Shown here piece by piece: positions 8,539 through 17,884 of a stretch of 64,000 nt of DNA. The notes under the pieces were generated by a model, which searched no databases, was not told the DNA's origin, and worked only from the letters and a program-made list of their open reading frames with translations. The translations under genes and the position numbers were made by a program. The DNA is from Mycolicibacterium goodii (GTDB taxonomy: Bacteria > Actinomycetota > Actinomycetes > Mycobacteriales > Mycobacteriaceae), in the NCBI RefSeq assembly GCF_022370755.2, contig NZ_CP092364.2, positions 3,658,001 to 3,722,000 on the forward strand. Reading direction: 5' to 3'. The number at the start of each line of letters is the position of its first letter. Within the stretch, counting starts at the first letter, position 1.

Positions 8539-11151
8539 TCACGTCGCCGGCCGGAAACGGATCAGCTTGGCCAGCTGTTCACGGTCTGCCACACCGAGTT
8601 TGGCGAACATCCGATACAGGTGGCCGTCGACGGTGCGCACCGACAGGCACAACTCGTGGGCGATCTGGCGGTTGCTCAACCCACAACTCACCAGGTTGGC
8701 GATCTCCCACTCGCGCGATGTGAGCGGCAAGGAGTCCGCGGCGCACCGCAGGGCAGGTGTGACGGCCCCGCACTGGCTCGCCAGCCAATGCGCCCTGGTG
8801 GCGCACTCCAGCTCACTGACGCGCCGGCCTCGGCGGCCGAACTCCCGCGAGGCATGTGCGGCCGCGTCGGCCGCCAGCGCCAGAGCGCCGATTCGCTCGA
8901 AACGGTCGGCGGCACTGACGATCTGGTCGCCGTCGTGAGCCGTGAGCCCGGAACTGTGCAGCGCGATCGCCGTACCCATCGGGCAGTCGAGTTCGGCCGC
9001 CAACTGCTGGATCCGGATGTCACCGGTGCGGTCCCCGAAACGGGCCGCGGTGTGCAGGGCCGTGAGTTCCACGGCGGCCATGCCTGCGGCTCGCGCGGTG
9101 CGGGCCGCGCGGGCCGCGTATCGTCGGGCCGCGGAAATCTCACCGGCAGCGGCCGCCCGCCATGCACGCGCCAACTCGAGTTCGGGCGAGAAAACCCGCA
9201 CCTGGGGCCCGAGCTCGGTCTCGGCCTTGGCCACCGCGACCGCCGCGGCATCGGCATTGCCACGTGCACCCTCGGCCTGCGCCAGCCACGACGCAACCAG
9301 CATCGGCCACCCGGGCGGCAACTTCGCCACGATCGACCACACGGCCGCCTGCAGCATTTCGCAGGCATCCTCCAGACACCCGCGCGCCAGTTTCATCCTC
9401 CCGGCCAGTGCCGTCACCATGACATCCGCCTGCCGCACGCCCGCGCTGGCTACGGCGTAGCGGTCGCAGGCCCGTTGGGCCGCGTCGAACTCGCCGGCCA
9501 ACGTGCCCGCCAGCACCTCGGCCAGCGGCAACGAATACCGCTGGGGGCCGGATTCACATCGATCCGCGGCGTCCTCGCCGGCCCGCACGACCGGAGCGAC
9601 CTCGCTGAACCGTCCGGACTTGGCAAGTGCACCTGCGGTTGCCAGCGCGACCCAGACGACGGCAGTGGGTGGCATGTCCGTCGCGAGCGCCGCGGTCCCG
9701 GACGCGACGGCGCCGGCCAGGTCGGCCGAGAAGTACGCGAAGGCGACCTCCATGGCGGTCACGAGGCCGGTCCCTTGCTCAGAGCACACCCGGTCACGGG
9801 TGTTCGCGAGAACCTGCCGAGCCGGCTGCGGACGCCCGCACACGAAGAACAGGTTGGCCGCGCGCAGACACCCCCAGCGCGTGACCGTCAGATCGTCCTG
9901 GCCGTCCGGTGGGTATCGGACCAGCAGATCTTCGGCCTCCTCGCCGCGCCCCTGCCAGCTGATCGCATCGGCGAGCACGATCGCCGCGGTCACCCCGGCG
10001 CCGTGTTCCACAGCGTGGCGCGCAAGATGTTCGCCGAGAACAAGATCCGACATGGTCACCGCGCTCGCCGCTGCGTCGGTGATGAGGCGCGTGTCCGGGG
10101 CCGACTCGGCGCGGGTCATGAAGCGGGCCAGCTGGATCCGGGTGCGCACGTCCACCGTGTCGCCGGCCGCCTGTACTTGCGCCGAGAGATGTTCGGCAAC
10201 AAGACTGTTGATCTGGCGCGTGCGCGCCGCTGGACAGCGCGAACGCACGACCTCGCCGATGATCGGGTGCCCGGGCTGCACCACCGCGTGGCTGCCGTTG
10301 CTGGTCACCTGGATCGCCCCGCGACGTTCCGCACGTGCGACCGCCTCGGTTCCGCAGATCCCGAGCAGCACTTGCAAATCGAGCACATCGGCCGTCGAGA
10401 CGACCTCCACGACGTCGAGCTCGTCGGCGGTCAGGGTTTTCACCCGTGACGCGATCAGCTCGTACAGGTCGGGGCTGGGCCGCAGGTGGCCGCACAGCCG
10501 CCACCGGCCGTGTGCGCGCACCAGTGCCCCGTCGCCGATCGCCGCCGTGAGCACGCCGCGGAGGAACAAAGGGCTACCCGAGGAGTAGCGGTACAGTTCG
10601 CCGACCGTGTAGTCGTCGACCTCGCCACCCAGCACCGTCGACGCCACGTCGGCGGACTGCTCCCGGGTGAACGGCTGCACGTCCAGCCGGACCAGCAGGT
10701 GTTCTTTCCACAGGGCCGTCACGGCGTCGGACACCGGCGCACCGGCGCGCAGCGTCACGATCAACTTGGTGGATCCGTGCACCGCGAGCTGCTGGACCAG
10801 CAGGGCCGAGAGGGGATCCAGATACTGGGCGTCGTCGACGACGATCAGCACGTCCGGCTCGGCGGCCAGTGCGTGATGCGCCGCGGCAAGCATGACGGTG
10901 GGTTCGTGCGCATCGGACAACTCCAGCGTGTGGTGGAACGCGCCGAACGGCACCACCTGACCGGTCTCGGTGCCGAGCACGTAGCGGGGCATGTATCCCT
11001 CGGTCTCGAGCTGATCGGCGACCGCCCGGGCCAGGGCAGTCTTGCCGACGCCCGACGGCCCGGCCAACACGACCCCACGTGACCCATTCCGCAAGGCTGC
11101 TGCCACCTCGCACAGCTCGTCGTCTCGTCCCACAAACGGCCAGTCCGACAC
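8539..11151 (-). CDS. Large ATP-binding LuxR family regulator (LAL type)
   Basis: An 870-residue STAND-type regulator. Walker A is GPSGVGKTAL at residues 31-40, Walker B is VLIVVDDAQYLD, and a long helical repeat middle may sense a ligand or partner. The C-terminal LuxR helix-turn-helix (LTSREWEIANLVSCGLSNRQ...SVRTVDGHLYRMFAKLGV) binds DNA. LAL proteins such as E. coli MalT activate sugar operons. It lies on the same strand as nagA with a 127-bp gap, between the dha and nag operons, so control of one of these is plausible but not shown. ATG at 11151 fits the FVGRDDEL domain start. Confidence 0.85.
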   Translation of the reverse strand: MSDWPFVGRDDELCEVAAALRNGSRGVVLAGPSGVGKTALARAVADQLETEGYMPRYVLGTETGQVVPFGAFHHTLELSDAHEPTVMLAAAHHALAAEPDVLIVVDDAQYLDPLSALLVQQLAVHGSTKLIVTLRAGAPVSDAVTALWKEHLLVRLDVQPFTREQSADVASTVLGGEVDDYTVGELYRYSSGSPLFLRGVLTAAIGDGALVRAHGRWRLCGHLRPSPDLYELIASRVKTLTADELDVVEVVSTADVLDLQVLLGICGTEAVARAERRGAIQVTSNGSHAVVQPGHPIIGEVVRSRCPAARTRQINSLVAEHLSAQVQAAGDTVDVRTRIQLARFMTRAESAPDTRLITDAAASAVTMSDLVLGEHLARHAVEHGAGVTAAIVLADAISWQGRGEEAEDLLVRYPPDGQDDLTVTRWGCLRAANLFFVCGRPQPARQVLANTRDRVCSEQGTGLVTAMEVAFAYFSADLAGAVASGTAALATDMPPTAVVWVALATAGALAKSGRFSEVAPVVRAGEDAADRCESGPQRYSLPLAEVLAGTLAGEFDAAQRACDRYAVASAGVRQADVMVTALAGRMKLARGCLEDACEMLQAAVWSIVAKLPPGWPMLVASWLAQAEGARGNADAAAVAVAKAETELGPQVRVFSPELELARAWRAAAAGEISAARRYAARAARTARAAGMAAVELTALHTAARFGDRTGDIRIQQLAAELDCPMGTAIALHSSGLTAHDGDQIVSAADRFERIGALALAADAAAHASREFGRRGRRVSELECATRAHWLASQCGAVTPALRCAADSLPLTSREWEIANLVSCGLSNRQIAHELCLSVRTVDGHLYRMFAKLGVADREQLAKLIRFRPAT

Positions 11152-11278
11152 CGACCACCCCCAAGCGCTCCGCGCATCGACGCGCCGACTTTACGCCGAC
11201 GAAGATGATCGTCGCGTCGATTCGAACGCCCGCGATGGTGTGTGTTTGCCGGGAAAAGTTCTTCTGCGAGCCTTGAAT

Positions 11279-12454
11279 TCAACTTCGCGGCGTGATCTGC
11301 CCGGTCCGTGGAGCCTCGGGAACCACCACCCACTTCCCGGCACGCGACACCCCCACGACGGCAAGGTCGGCATCCAGCACCACCAGATCGGCGCGCGCAC
11401 CCGGCGCCAGCCCGCCCACTTGCAGACCGAGCGCGCGGGCCGGGTTGACCGAGGCTTGGCGCACCGCCAGCATCAGCGCCTCATCGCGGGGCAGACCGCA
11501 GTGTGTCACCGCGAGGCGGAACACCTGGTCCATCGTGGCGGTACTGCCGGCGATGGTGTCGGTACCGGCCACTCGTGCCACGCCCGCCACGACATCGATG
11601 TCCAGCGGCCCGAGCCGGTACACGCCGTCGGACATCCCGGTGGCGGCCATCGCGTCGGTGATGAGTGAGACCCGTTGCGGCCCAACGGCTCGCGTGACAT
11701 GCCGATAGATCGCGGGCGCCAGGTGCACACCGTCGACGATGACCTCGACGGTGACCCGCGGCTCCTCGGTCAGCGCAATCACCGGCCCGGGTTCGCGGCG
11801 GTCGATCGGGCGCATCGCGTTGAACAGGTGGGTGCCCACGGTGGCGCCTGCGGCGATCGCGTCACGGGTCTGCTCGTACGTCGCCTCGGTGTGCCCCACG
11901 GCAGCGACGACACCCGCGTCCACGAACTGCTCGACGGCCGCAAGGGCGCCCGGGCGTTCCGGTGCGATGGTGACCATGCGGATGGTCCCTTCGCCGGCGT
12001 CGAGCACGCGGCCGATCTCGTCCGGATCGGGGTCACGCATCAATGACGGCTGATGCGCCCCGCAGCGCTGCGTCGACAACCAGGGGCCCTCGAGGTGGAT
12101 GCCGTCGATCAGTCCGGCGCGCACCTGGGCGGCCAGGACGCCGACCTGCCGCAACAGACCCTCCGGACCGGCCGTCACCAGCGAGGCCACCAGCGTGGTG
12201 CTGCCGTGGGCGCGGTGCAGCGCGACGGCGGTGGCCGATTCGTCGCCGGTGGCTGCGGAGAAGTTCCCGCCTCCCCCACCGTGCAGGTGGGTGTCGACGA
12301 AACCGGGAACGACGGTGACCGCGCCGAGCTCGAGGTCTGCCGGAGCAGGTCGGCGGCCCGCGCCCACTGCGACCACCTTGTCGGACACGATCTCGATCCA
12401 TCCCGGCCGCAGCAGTTCGGCGCCGGTGAGCACGGTGTCGGCGGTCAGCAGCAT
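11279..12454 (-). CDS. nagA: N-acetylglucosamine-6-phosphate deacetylase
   Basis: A 391-residue amidohydrolase. Metal and active-site motifs are visible: PGFVDTHLHGGGG near residue 55, HLEGPWLS, VAAVGHTEATYEQ, THLFNAMRP and LITDAMAATGM (catalytic Asp). It removes acetate from GlcNAc-6-phosphate, giving glucosamine-6-phosphate for NagB. It starts one base after the nagB stop, so the genes are co-transcribed as crr-nagB-nagA. Confidence 0.92.
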   Translation of the reverse strand: MLLTADTVLTGAELLRPGWIEIVSDKVVAVGAGRRPAPADLELGAVTVVPGFVDTHLHGGGGGNFSAATGDESATAVALHRAHGSTTLVASLVTAGPEGLLRQVGVLAAQVRAGLIDGIHLEGPWLSTQRCGAHQPSLMRDPDPDEIGRVLDAGEGTIRMVTIAPERPGALAAVEQFVDAGVVAAVGHTEATYEQTRDAIAAGATVGTHLFNAMRPIDRREPGPVIALTEEPRVTVEVIVDGVHLAPAIYRHVTRAVGPQRVSLITDAMAATGMSDGVYRLGPLDIDVVAGVARVAGTDTIAGSTATMDQVFRLAVTHCGLPRDEALMLAVRQASVNPARALGLQVGGLAPGARADLVVLDADLAVVGVSRAGKWVVVPEAPRTGQITPRS

Positions 12455-12455
12455 C

Positions 12456-13241
12456 TCAGATGCCCTGCCAGGGCGGTTTGGCGCGATAGGTCTCGCGGTA
12501 ATAGTCCACGAGCTGCAGCCGCTGTGCCGCAGCGTCGTCGAGCAGCACGGTCACGTGCGGGTGCATCTGGAGCACGGTGGCCGGCCACATGGCGCTCACC
12601 GCACCCTCCACCAGGTGGTGCACGGCTTCGGCCTTGCTGCGTCCCATCGCGATCAGGATCAGGTGCCTGGCCTCGAGGATGGTGCCCAGCCCCTGGGTCA
12701 GGCAGTGTGTGGGCACCCGGTCGAGATCGTCACCGAAGAACCGGGCGTTGTCGACGCGGGTCTGACGGGTGAGCGTCTTGATGCGGGTGCGGGACGCGAG
12801 CGAGGACCCCGGTTCGTTGAAGCCGATGTGGCCGTCGGTGCCGATGCCGAGGATCTGCAGGTCGATCCCGCCGGCATCGCGGATCGCGGCCTCGTAGGCA
12901 GCGCAAGCGGCAGGGATGTCGTCGGCCAGCCCGTCCGGCCCCTCGACCGCGCCGGGCGCGAAGTCGACCCGCGCGGCGAAGGCGGTGTCGATGACGTTGC
13001 GGTAGCGCTCGGGGTGATCGGCGGACAGGCCCACGTACTCGTCCAGAGTGAATCCCCTGGCCTGCCGGAAGGAGATCACGCCGGCCTCGTACCTGGACAC
13101 CAGTTCGTCGTACACCGCCACCGGGGAACTTCCGGTCGCCAGGCCCAGCACCGCGTCGGGTTTGCGTGAGATCAGCGCGCCGATCGCATCGGCGGTAAGG
13201 CTGCCGATCTGGGCTGCGTCGGCGAGGATGATGACTTCCAT
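12456..13241 (-). CDS. nagB: Glucosamine-6-phosphate deaminase
   Basis: A 261-residue enzyme with the sugar-phosphate loop LGLATGSSPVAVYDEL, the active-site segment FTLDEYVGLSADHPERYRN, and the family signature LGIGTDGHIGFNEPGSSLAS. It converts glucosamine-6-phosphate into fructose-6-phosphate and ammonia, feeding glycolysis. It is the middle gene of crr-nagB-nagA; the spacing from crr is 10 bases. Confidence 0.94.
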   Translation of the reverse strand: MEVIILADAAQIGSLTADAIGALISRKPDAVLGLATGSSPVAVYDELVSRYEAGVISFRQARGFTLDEYVGLSADHPERYRNVIDTAFAARVDFAPGAVEGPDGLADDIPAACAAYEAAIRDAGGIDLQILGIGTDGHIGFNEPGSSLASRTRIKTLTRQTRVDNARFFGDDLDRVPTHCLTQGLGTILEARHLILIAMGRSKAEAVHHLVEGAVSAMWPATVLQMHPHVTVLLDDAAAQRLQLVDYYRETYRAKPPWQGI

Positions 13242-13251
13242 ATGGCTTCGG

Positions 13252-13722
13252 CTACTTGGTCGCGGTGAAAAGTTCGGTGCCCGACGCGACGCGGGAACCG
13301 GTCAGGACCGCCTCGGACGCGGTGATGTTGCCCGGTTCACGCTCGTCCATGATGACCACCGGGACAATGGGATTGAGGCCCTTGGCCACGACCGCCACGA
13401 CGTCGTAGGTGATCACGGGCTGACCGGCGGTCACGGTGTCGCCCTGAGTGACGTGCGTGGTGAACCCCTCCCCGCCCAGTTGCACCGTGTCGATACCCAG
13501 ATGCACCAGCACGCCGACGTTGTCCGCGGTCATCACCACATAGGCGTGCGGCATGAGCTTGAGCAGTTTACCGCTGACCGGTGCCACGGCCTGGACCACA
13601 TCGCGGGGCGGATCCACCGCGGCACCGTGACCGACCATGCCCGCGGAGAACACCGGGTCGGGAACCTCGGACAGGGCGACTGCGCGCCCGGCGACCGGGG
13701 CGAGAACTGAGGTGATGCTCAC
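13252..13722 (-). CDS. crr: PTS glucose/N-acetylglucosamine-type EIIA protein (Crr)
   Basis: About 156 residues of the EIIA-Glc fold. His59 and the phospho-accepting His74 (VLVHLGIDTV) have the 15-residue spacing of E. coli His75 and His90. I chose GTG at 13722 because AAGGAG lies just before it; the upstream ATG at 13740 would put that site inside the coding frame. The protein should pass phosphate from HPr to the EIIB domain of the divergent NagE permease, which lacks its own EIIA. It heads the crr-nagB-nagA operon. Confidence 0.9.
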   Translation of the reverse strand: MSITSVLAPVAGRAVALSEVPDPVFSAGMVGHGAAVDPPRDVVQAVAPVSGKLLKLMPHAYVVMTADNVGVLVHLGIDTVQLGGEGFTTHVTQGDTVTAGQPVITYDVVAVVAKGLNPIVPVVIMDEREPGNITASEAVLTGSRVASGTELFTATK

Positions 13723-13866
13723 GGTCTGACTCCTTCGCATTTCGTGTTCCCAACCATACGAGCCGGCGGAAGGTTTCGAGATCGACTCAACGGGTCGCGT
13801 TCTCGTCTAAGCTTCGGCACAGTTTGAGCAGTGGGCGCACAACGCGGCCGGAAGGGCGATGATGCG

Positions 13867-15438
13867 ATGAGTAACGCAGCGAAACCTGAAGGAACACAGA
13901 CGAAATCAGGATTGCGTATCCCGGCCTTCGCTCAGCTGCAACGACTCGGCAAAAGCCTCATGCTGCCGATCGCGGTGCTGCCCGCGGCGGGCATCCTGCT
14001 GCGCATCGGGCAGCCTGATATGCTGGGGCGGATCGAATCACCCGTCATCGGCCCGTTCTTCAAGGCCATGAGCGCTGCAGGCGACGCGCTTTTCAGCAAC
14101 CTTCCCCTGCTGTTCGCAGTGGGTGTCGCCATCGGATTCGCGCGCAAGGCCGACGGTTCCACCGCGCTCGCAGCCGTCGTCGGCTATCTCGTGGTGGAAG
14201 CAGTCTTCAAGACCATGTCGCCGATCGTGCTGGCCGGCGAGGTCGACAAAGCCGGCGATCAGGCACAGATAAATTACAGCGTCTTCGCAGGAATCGTCGT
14301 CGGCCTGCTCACCGCCTGGTTGTTCGACCGGTACCACACGATCCAATTACCGTCGTATCTGGGCTTTTTCGGCGGCCGACGATTCGTCCCCATCGTCGTT
14401 TCACTGGCGTCGCTGTTCGTGGCGTTCCTGATGAGCTACTTCTACCCGATCTTCGACGCGGGTCTGACCGCGTTGGGCCGGTTCATCGGCGGGGCCGGCG
14501 CGATCGGCGCGTTCGTCTACGGGTTCGCCAACCGCATGCTGATCCCGTTGGGGTTGCACCACATCCCGAATTCGTATGTCTGGTTCATCTACGGCGACTA
14601 CCAGACCGCAGACGGCCAGGTGGTCACCGGCGAGCTCACCCGGTTTGCCGCCGGGGACCCCACCGCGGGCATCCTCACCTCAGGCTTCTATCCGATCTTG
14701 ATGTTCGGGTTGCCTGCGGCCGCGCTGGCGATGATCCACGTCGCCAACAAGAAACAGCGCAAGGTCGCGGTCGGGATCCTCTCTGCGGCCGCGCTCACGG
14801 CCTTCCTGACCGGCGTGACCGAACCGCTGGAGTTCGCGTTCATGTTCGTGGCGTTCCCCCTCTACGTCATTCACGCGGTGCTCACCGGGTTGTCGTTGGC
14901 GATCGCCTACCTGCTCGACATCCACTTGGGCTTCTCGTTCTCGGCGGGCCTGATCGACCTGCTGCTCTATGGCACCGCACCGGCGGCCAAGAACATCCCG
15001 CTGTTGATCGCGATGGGCGCGGTGTTCTTCGTCGTGTACTACCTGCTGTTCCGTTTCGCGATCACGAAGTGGAACATGCGCACGCCCGGCCGCGAGCCCG
15101 AGTCCGAGTTCGACGCGGAGGAGGCCGCGAACGTCGGCGAGGGCGAGCCCTCTGCGACGGAGGTCACCACCGGGGGCGGCACCGCCGTTACCGCGCCACC
15201 GCGCGCCCGGAACGAGGCCGACGAGCTCATCGAGGCGTTCGGCGGTCGGGAGAACCTGGTCAATGTCGACGCCTGCATCACGCGTTTGCGGATGGAGGTC
15301 GCCGACAAGACCAAGGTCGATCACGACCGGCTCCGGGCTCTCGGCGCCGCGGGCGTCCTCGAGGTCGGCAACAGCGTGCAGGCGGTGTTCGGAACGAATT
15401 CCGAGGCACTCAAGAACGCCATCATCGAGAGCCTGTAG
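13867..15438 (+). CDS. nagE: PTS EIIBC permease, N-acetylglucosamine type
   Basis: A 523-residue membrane permease. The EIIC domain (about residues 20-410) has many hydrophobic helices and the conserved HHIPNSYVWFIYGDYQ and GVTEPLEFAFMFVAF loops. A linker follows, then the EIIB domain, with phospho-cysteine 470 in VDACITRLR. ATG at 13867 follows GAAGGG; an upstream in-frame GTG at 13831 has no ribosome site. Divergent from crr-nagBA, which implies N-acetylglucosamine as substrate. The family also includes glucose permeases (PtsG), so specificity is inferred from context. Confidence 0.88.
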   Translation: MSNAAKPEGTQTKSGLRIPAFAQLQRLGKSLMLPIAVLPAAGILLRIGQPDMLGRIESPVIGPFFKAMSAAGDALFSNLPLLFAVGVAIGFARKADGSTALAAVVGYLVVEAVFKTMSPIVLAGEVDKAGDQAQINYSVFAGIVVGLLTAWLFDRYHTIQLPSYLGFFGGRRFVPIVVSLASLFVAFLMSYFYPIFDAGLTALGRFIGGAGAIGAFVYGFANRMLIPLGLHHIPNSYVWFIYGDYQTADGQVVTGELTRFAAGDPTAGILTSGFYPILMFGLPAAALAMIHVANKKQRKVAVGILSAAALTAFLTGVTEPLEFAFMFVAFPLYVIHAVLTGLSLAIAYLLDIHLGFSFSAGLIDLLLYGTAPAAKNIPLLIAMGAVFFVVYYLLFRFAITKWNMRTPGREPESEFDAEEAANVGEGEPSATEVTTGGGTAVTAPPRARNEADELIEAFGGRENLVNVDACITRLRMEVADKTKVDHDRLRALGAAGVLEVGNSVQAVFGTNSEALKNAIIESL

Positions 15439-15439
15439 T

Positions 15440-15589
15440 CGGTACCGGGCAACTGGTGGTCCCGGACTACCGCCAGCGGCAATGCGGGTGACAGCGCTGC
15501 GCGACGAGACTCCCCAGCACAACCTCACCAACACCGGCGCTGACGACCTGGTGTTCTTGGTCATCTACGATCCGCCGAACCACGATTGA
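15440..15589 (+). pseudogene. Remnant of a cupin-domain gene
   Basis: Just after nagE, one frame reads GTGQLVVPDYRQR. Another frame from ATG 15482 reads HNLTNTGADDLVFLVIYDPP to a stop at 15589. Both pieces resemble consecutive parts of a small cupin (strand near the start of the barrel and the final strands), but in different frames and with the middle missing. No start or ribosome site is evident for the 35-residue second piece. I read it as a decayed gene. Confidence 0.45.
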
Positions 15590-15599
15590 CGTCGGCGCG

Positions 15600-16061
15600 T
15601 CAAACCGTCAGCAGTCGATGGAAGAAGTCGCGGTAACGCTGTAGCGCGAGGCGGAGATCCTCGGTCGAGGCTTCCTGCCCCTGCGACCACTGTTCATCGA
15701 GCCGCGAGCGAGCCTCGGCGAAACTCGCCGTGAGCCGTTGCACGACCTCTTCCACCAGGCCATCGGCCTCTTGCACGCACTTCTTCGGGTCGTCGACAAA
15801 AGACGCCTGCAGCGCATCCCACCGCGACCGCAGTCCGGCACGATCGTCGTCGGCGAACAGGGCGCCGCCCTTGTCGTGGTCGCGTGCGCTCGGGTTCGCA
15901 TCGGCCGGACCTGGTGCGCCGTCGGTGGGCATGGTCGGAACCGGCTGTGTCTGCGCCATTTGTTGCTGCCGCGCAACAGGTTCGGCGACCGGATCGGTCT
16001 CGGGTCCACCGTTTCGAGGCGTCGTCGACGGTGGGGCCATCGGTTGGTCGTCGGCGGTCAT
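15600..16061 (-). CDS. Conserved hypothetical protein, second gene of a SigF-type operon
   Basis: A 153-residue protein. The first 70 residues are Pro/Gln-rich and low in complexity. Residues 75-153 form a helical domain (LRSRWDALQASFVDDPKKCVQEADGLVEEVVQRL ending in RYRDFFHRLLTV) that resembles the C-terminal half of its upstream neighbour, including the FVDDP motif. Its ATG overlaps the neighbour stop (ATGA at 16058-16061). The shared domain suggests the two proteins interact or arose by duplication; function unknown. Confidence 0.7.
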   Translation of the reverse strand: MTADDQPMAPPSTTPRNGGPETDPVAEPVARQQQMAQTQPVPTMPTDGAPGPADANPSARDHDKGGALFADDDRAGLRSRWDALQASFVDDPKKCVQEADGLVEEVVQRLTASFAEARSRLDEQWSQGQEASTEDLRLALQRYRDFFHRLLTV

Positions 16062-16642
16062 GACCGTGTCTCCTCAGGCGAGTTCGCAGCACTGGTCGTC
16101 GGATGGACACCGAGGAGTTGTTCGAACAATGCTCGGTAGTGAACGATCGCCTCTCGCTGCGCCTCGGTCCCGATCTCACCGTGTTCCTGGGCCAGATGCA
16201 GTACATGTGCGGCCCGGTAATGTTCGACAACCTTCGGATGGTCGACCGAGATGTCCGCCGCACGCTGCTCGAAATCGTCAACGGGATAACCACGTTCACG
16301 CATCACCTCGGTGACCAGGCGATCGGCGTCGCGCACGGCACCTGCCGGGTCGTCCACGAACTCGGCCTGCGTGGCGGTCCAGGCCTGGAAGTAGCGCGCC
16401 CGCGCCTCGGGCGACAGTTCGACGATGTCGAGCTTCTTGTGGGCCCGCTGACGTCCGAGCAGTTCCTTCTCGGCCGCTCGGCGGTCCCCGGTCGTGTCGA
16501 CCGTGCGGTCGTACTCGGGTCCGAAGTGACTGCGTAACCGCTCACTTCGTTTCTGACGGCTCATCGACACCAAACAGACCAGCGCCAAGATGACGAGGAC
16601 AGCGACGACGACACCTATTGCAATCCAGCTCCATGTGGGCAT
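16058..16642 (-). CDS. Membrane-anchored hypothetical protein with FVDDP helical domain
   Basis: 194 residues. A single transmembrane helix at about residues 4-27 (WIAIGVVVAVLVILALVCLV) is followed by a basic stretch, a charged helical region and a domain with YFQAWTATQAEFVDDPAGAV...ALFEQLLGV, shared with the downstream protein. ATG at 16642 has AGGAGG eight bases upstream. A SigF-type promoter lies immediately before it, suggesting induction by stress or in stationary phase. Function unknown. Confidence 0.75.
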   Translation of the reverse strand: MPTWSWIAIGVVVAVLVILALVCLVSMSRQKRSERLRSHFGPEYDRTVDTTGDRRAAEKELLGRQRAHKKLDIVELSPEARARYFQAWTATQAEFVDDPAGAVRDADRLVTEVMRERGYPVDDFEQRAADISVDHPKVVEHYRAAHVLHLAQEHGEIGTEAQREAIVHYRALFEQLLGVHPTTSAANSPEETRS

Positions 16643-16665
16643 TTCTGGCACCTCCTGGCGCTGGG

Positions 16666-16690
16666 ATACCCGCTCGATCCCTACAGAAAC
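16666..16690 (-). promoter_or_regulatory. SigF-type promoter
   Basis: On the minus strand GTTT (16690-16687), a 15-bp spacer and GGGTAT (16671-16666) match the mycobacterial SigF pattern GTTT-N15-GGGTAT. The -10 ends 24 bp before the ATG at 16642 and the ribosome site lies between, leaving a short leader. This is a close motif match at the right place; use by SigF is inferred. Confidence 0.7.
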
Positions 16691-16833
16691 GTCAATTCTT
16701 GATACCCACGCGAAGCACGTGCTGGACCGACGAAGTGGCGTCGGTCTGGGGACGCCACGCCGCCATAGTCTTTGCCGTTCTCGGCAGAGGCACAACGGGG
16801 CACCGGCTCAGAGTTGCGGCTCAGAGTTTCGGC

Positions 16834-17853
16834 TCAGAGGCGCGCGAAGCACGGATCGGATTCGTCGTTCGGAATGGACGCGTCCTGACTGGAGAACTCT
16901 CCGACGACGCCGGTGTCGGTCACCGCGACGCTGTCGGCGTGGATGCCCAACGGGTAGTTCTCGTTCAGCTTGGTGGTCAGCCCGTCGAGCGCATCCTGCA
17001 CCGTCTCCTTGGAGAACGGACCGGTGACATCGAGTACCTCGAGCGCAAGATCGCCGTCGGTGACGACAGGTCGTGCGGTGACGCGGTTGTCGCCGGCCGC
17101 TTCGAGCGTGATCGTGCCCGCTGCGGCATCGGTGCTGACCCCGGTGACCAGGCTTCCGACGCCGGGCAGATTCTCCGCGACGGTGTCCTTGATCCCCGCG
17201 GACGTCCAACTCAGTGTCGCCGTGAGCGATCCGATCGTGCCCTTGGAGTCAGCAGTGCCTTGCAAGCGGATGTCCTTGAGCGTGACATCGGCGGTCATGC
17301 CCTCCGCCGCCTGCACCTGCCTACCCGCGGTCTGCACCGAGATGTTGGTGTAGTGGCCGGTGATGTGCTGCCACAGGAACGGCGGATTCACCCCGAACGA
17401 CACCGTGGCGTTGTCCTCGACGACGCATTCGGCGACAGCGACGAGCAGCGCGCCGGCCCGGTGGCGGGCATACAGTTCGGCACCGGCGAGGCCGCCGATC
17501 ACCAGTGCCACGGCAATGACGGCGATCAGCGCCGCCGCCTGCCAACTGCGCAGCCACGCCCGCTTGGGAGGGGGGCCGGCGGGCGCCCCCTGTGCCGCGG
17601 GCGGGCGTGGCGTCGCGATCTTCTGCGTTGCGGCCGGGTCCGTCGGTGCGCGGCGCGCACGGAACTGTTCGGTCGGCGGTTCCCCACGCGGCGCGCGGAG
17701 TTGTTCGGTGGGCCCCTCCGGTCGGGGTGGACGGGGCAGACGCCGGGTGGCCGGATCGGACGGTGGATAACCCCGCCCGTGCGGACCGGGCTGCCAGCCG
17801 GGCTGCCGACGGGGCTGATGAGGACGCTGCGGCGGTGTCGCCATCTGCGCCAT
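16834..17853 (-). CDS. DUF2993 (LmeA-like) membrane-anchored lipid-binding protein
   Basis: 339 residues. The first 110 are Pro/Arg-rich and cytoplasmic, with two similar stretches (PTEQLRAPRGE, PTEQFRARRAP). A transmembrane helix follows (AAALIAVIAVALVIGGLAGAE), then an extracytoplasmic DUF2993 domain rich in beta strands, ending in DESDPCFARL. Family members such as mycobacterial LmeA bind phosphoinositides and help make lipomannan; a similar role is possible but unproven. ATG at 17853 follows GGGAGG. Downstream of it on the same strand lies the SigF pair. Confidence 0.72.
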   Translation of the reverse strand: MAQMATPPQRPHQPRRQPGWQPGPHGRGYPPSDPATRRLPRPPRPEGPTEQLRAPRGEPPTEQFRARRAPTDPAATQKIATPRPPAAQGAPAGPPPKRAWLRSWQAAALIAVIAVALVIGGLAGAELYARHRAGALLVAVAECVVEDNATVSFGVNPPFLWQHITGHYTNISVQTAGRQVQAAEGMTADVTLKDIRLQGTADSKGTIGSLTATLSWTSAGIKDTVAENLPGVGSLVTGVSTDAAAGTITLEAAGDNRVTARPVVTDGDLALEVLDVTGPFSKETVQDALDGLTTKLNENYPLGIHADSVAVTDTGVVGEFSSQDASIPNDESDPCFARL

Positions 17854-17884
17854 TCTGCCCCATCCTCCCGGGGGCGCGTCGGTG

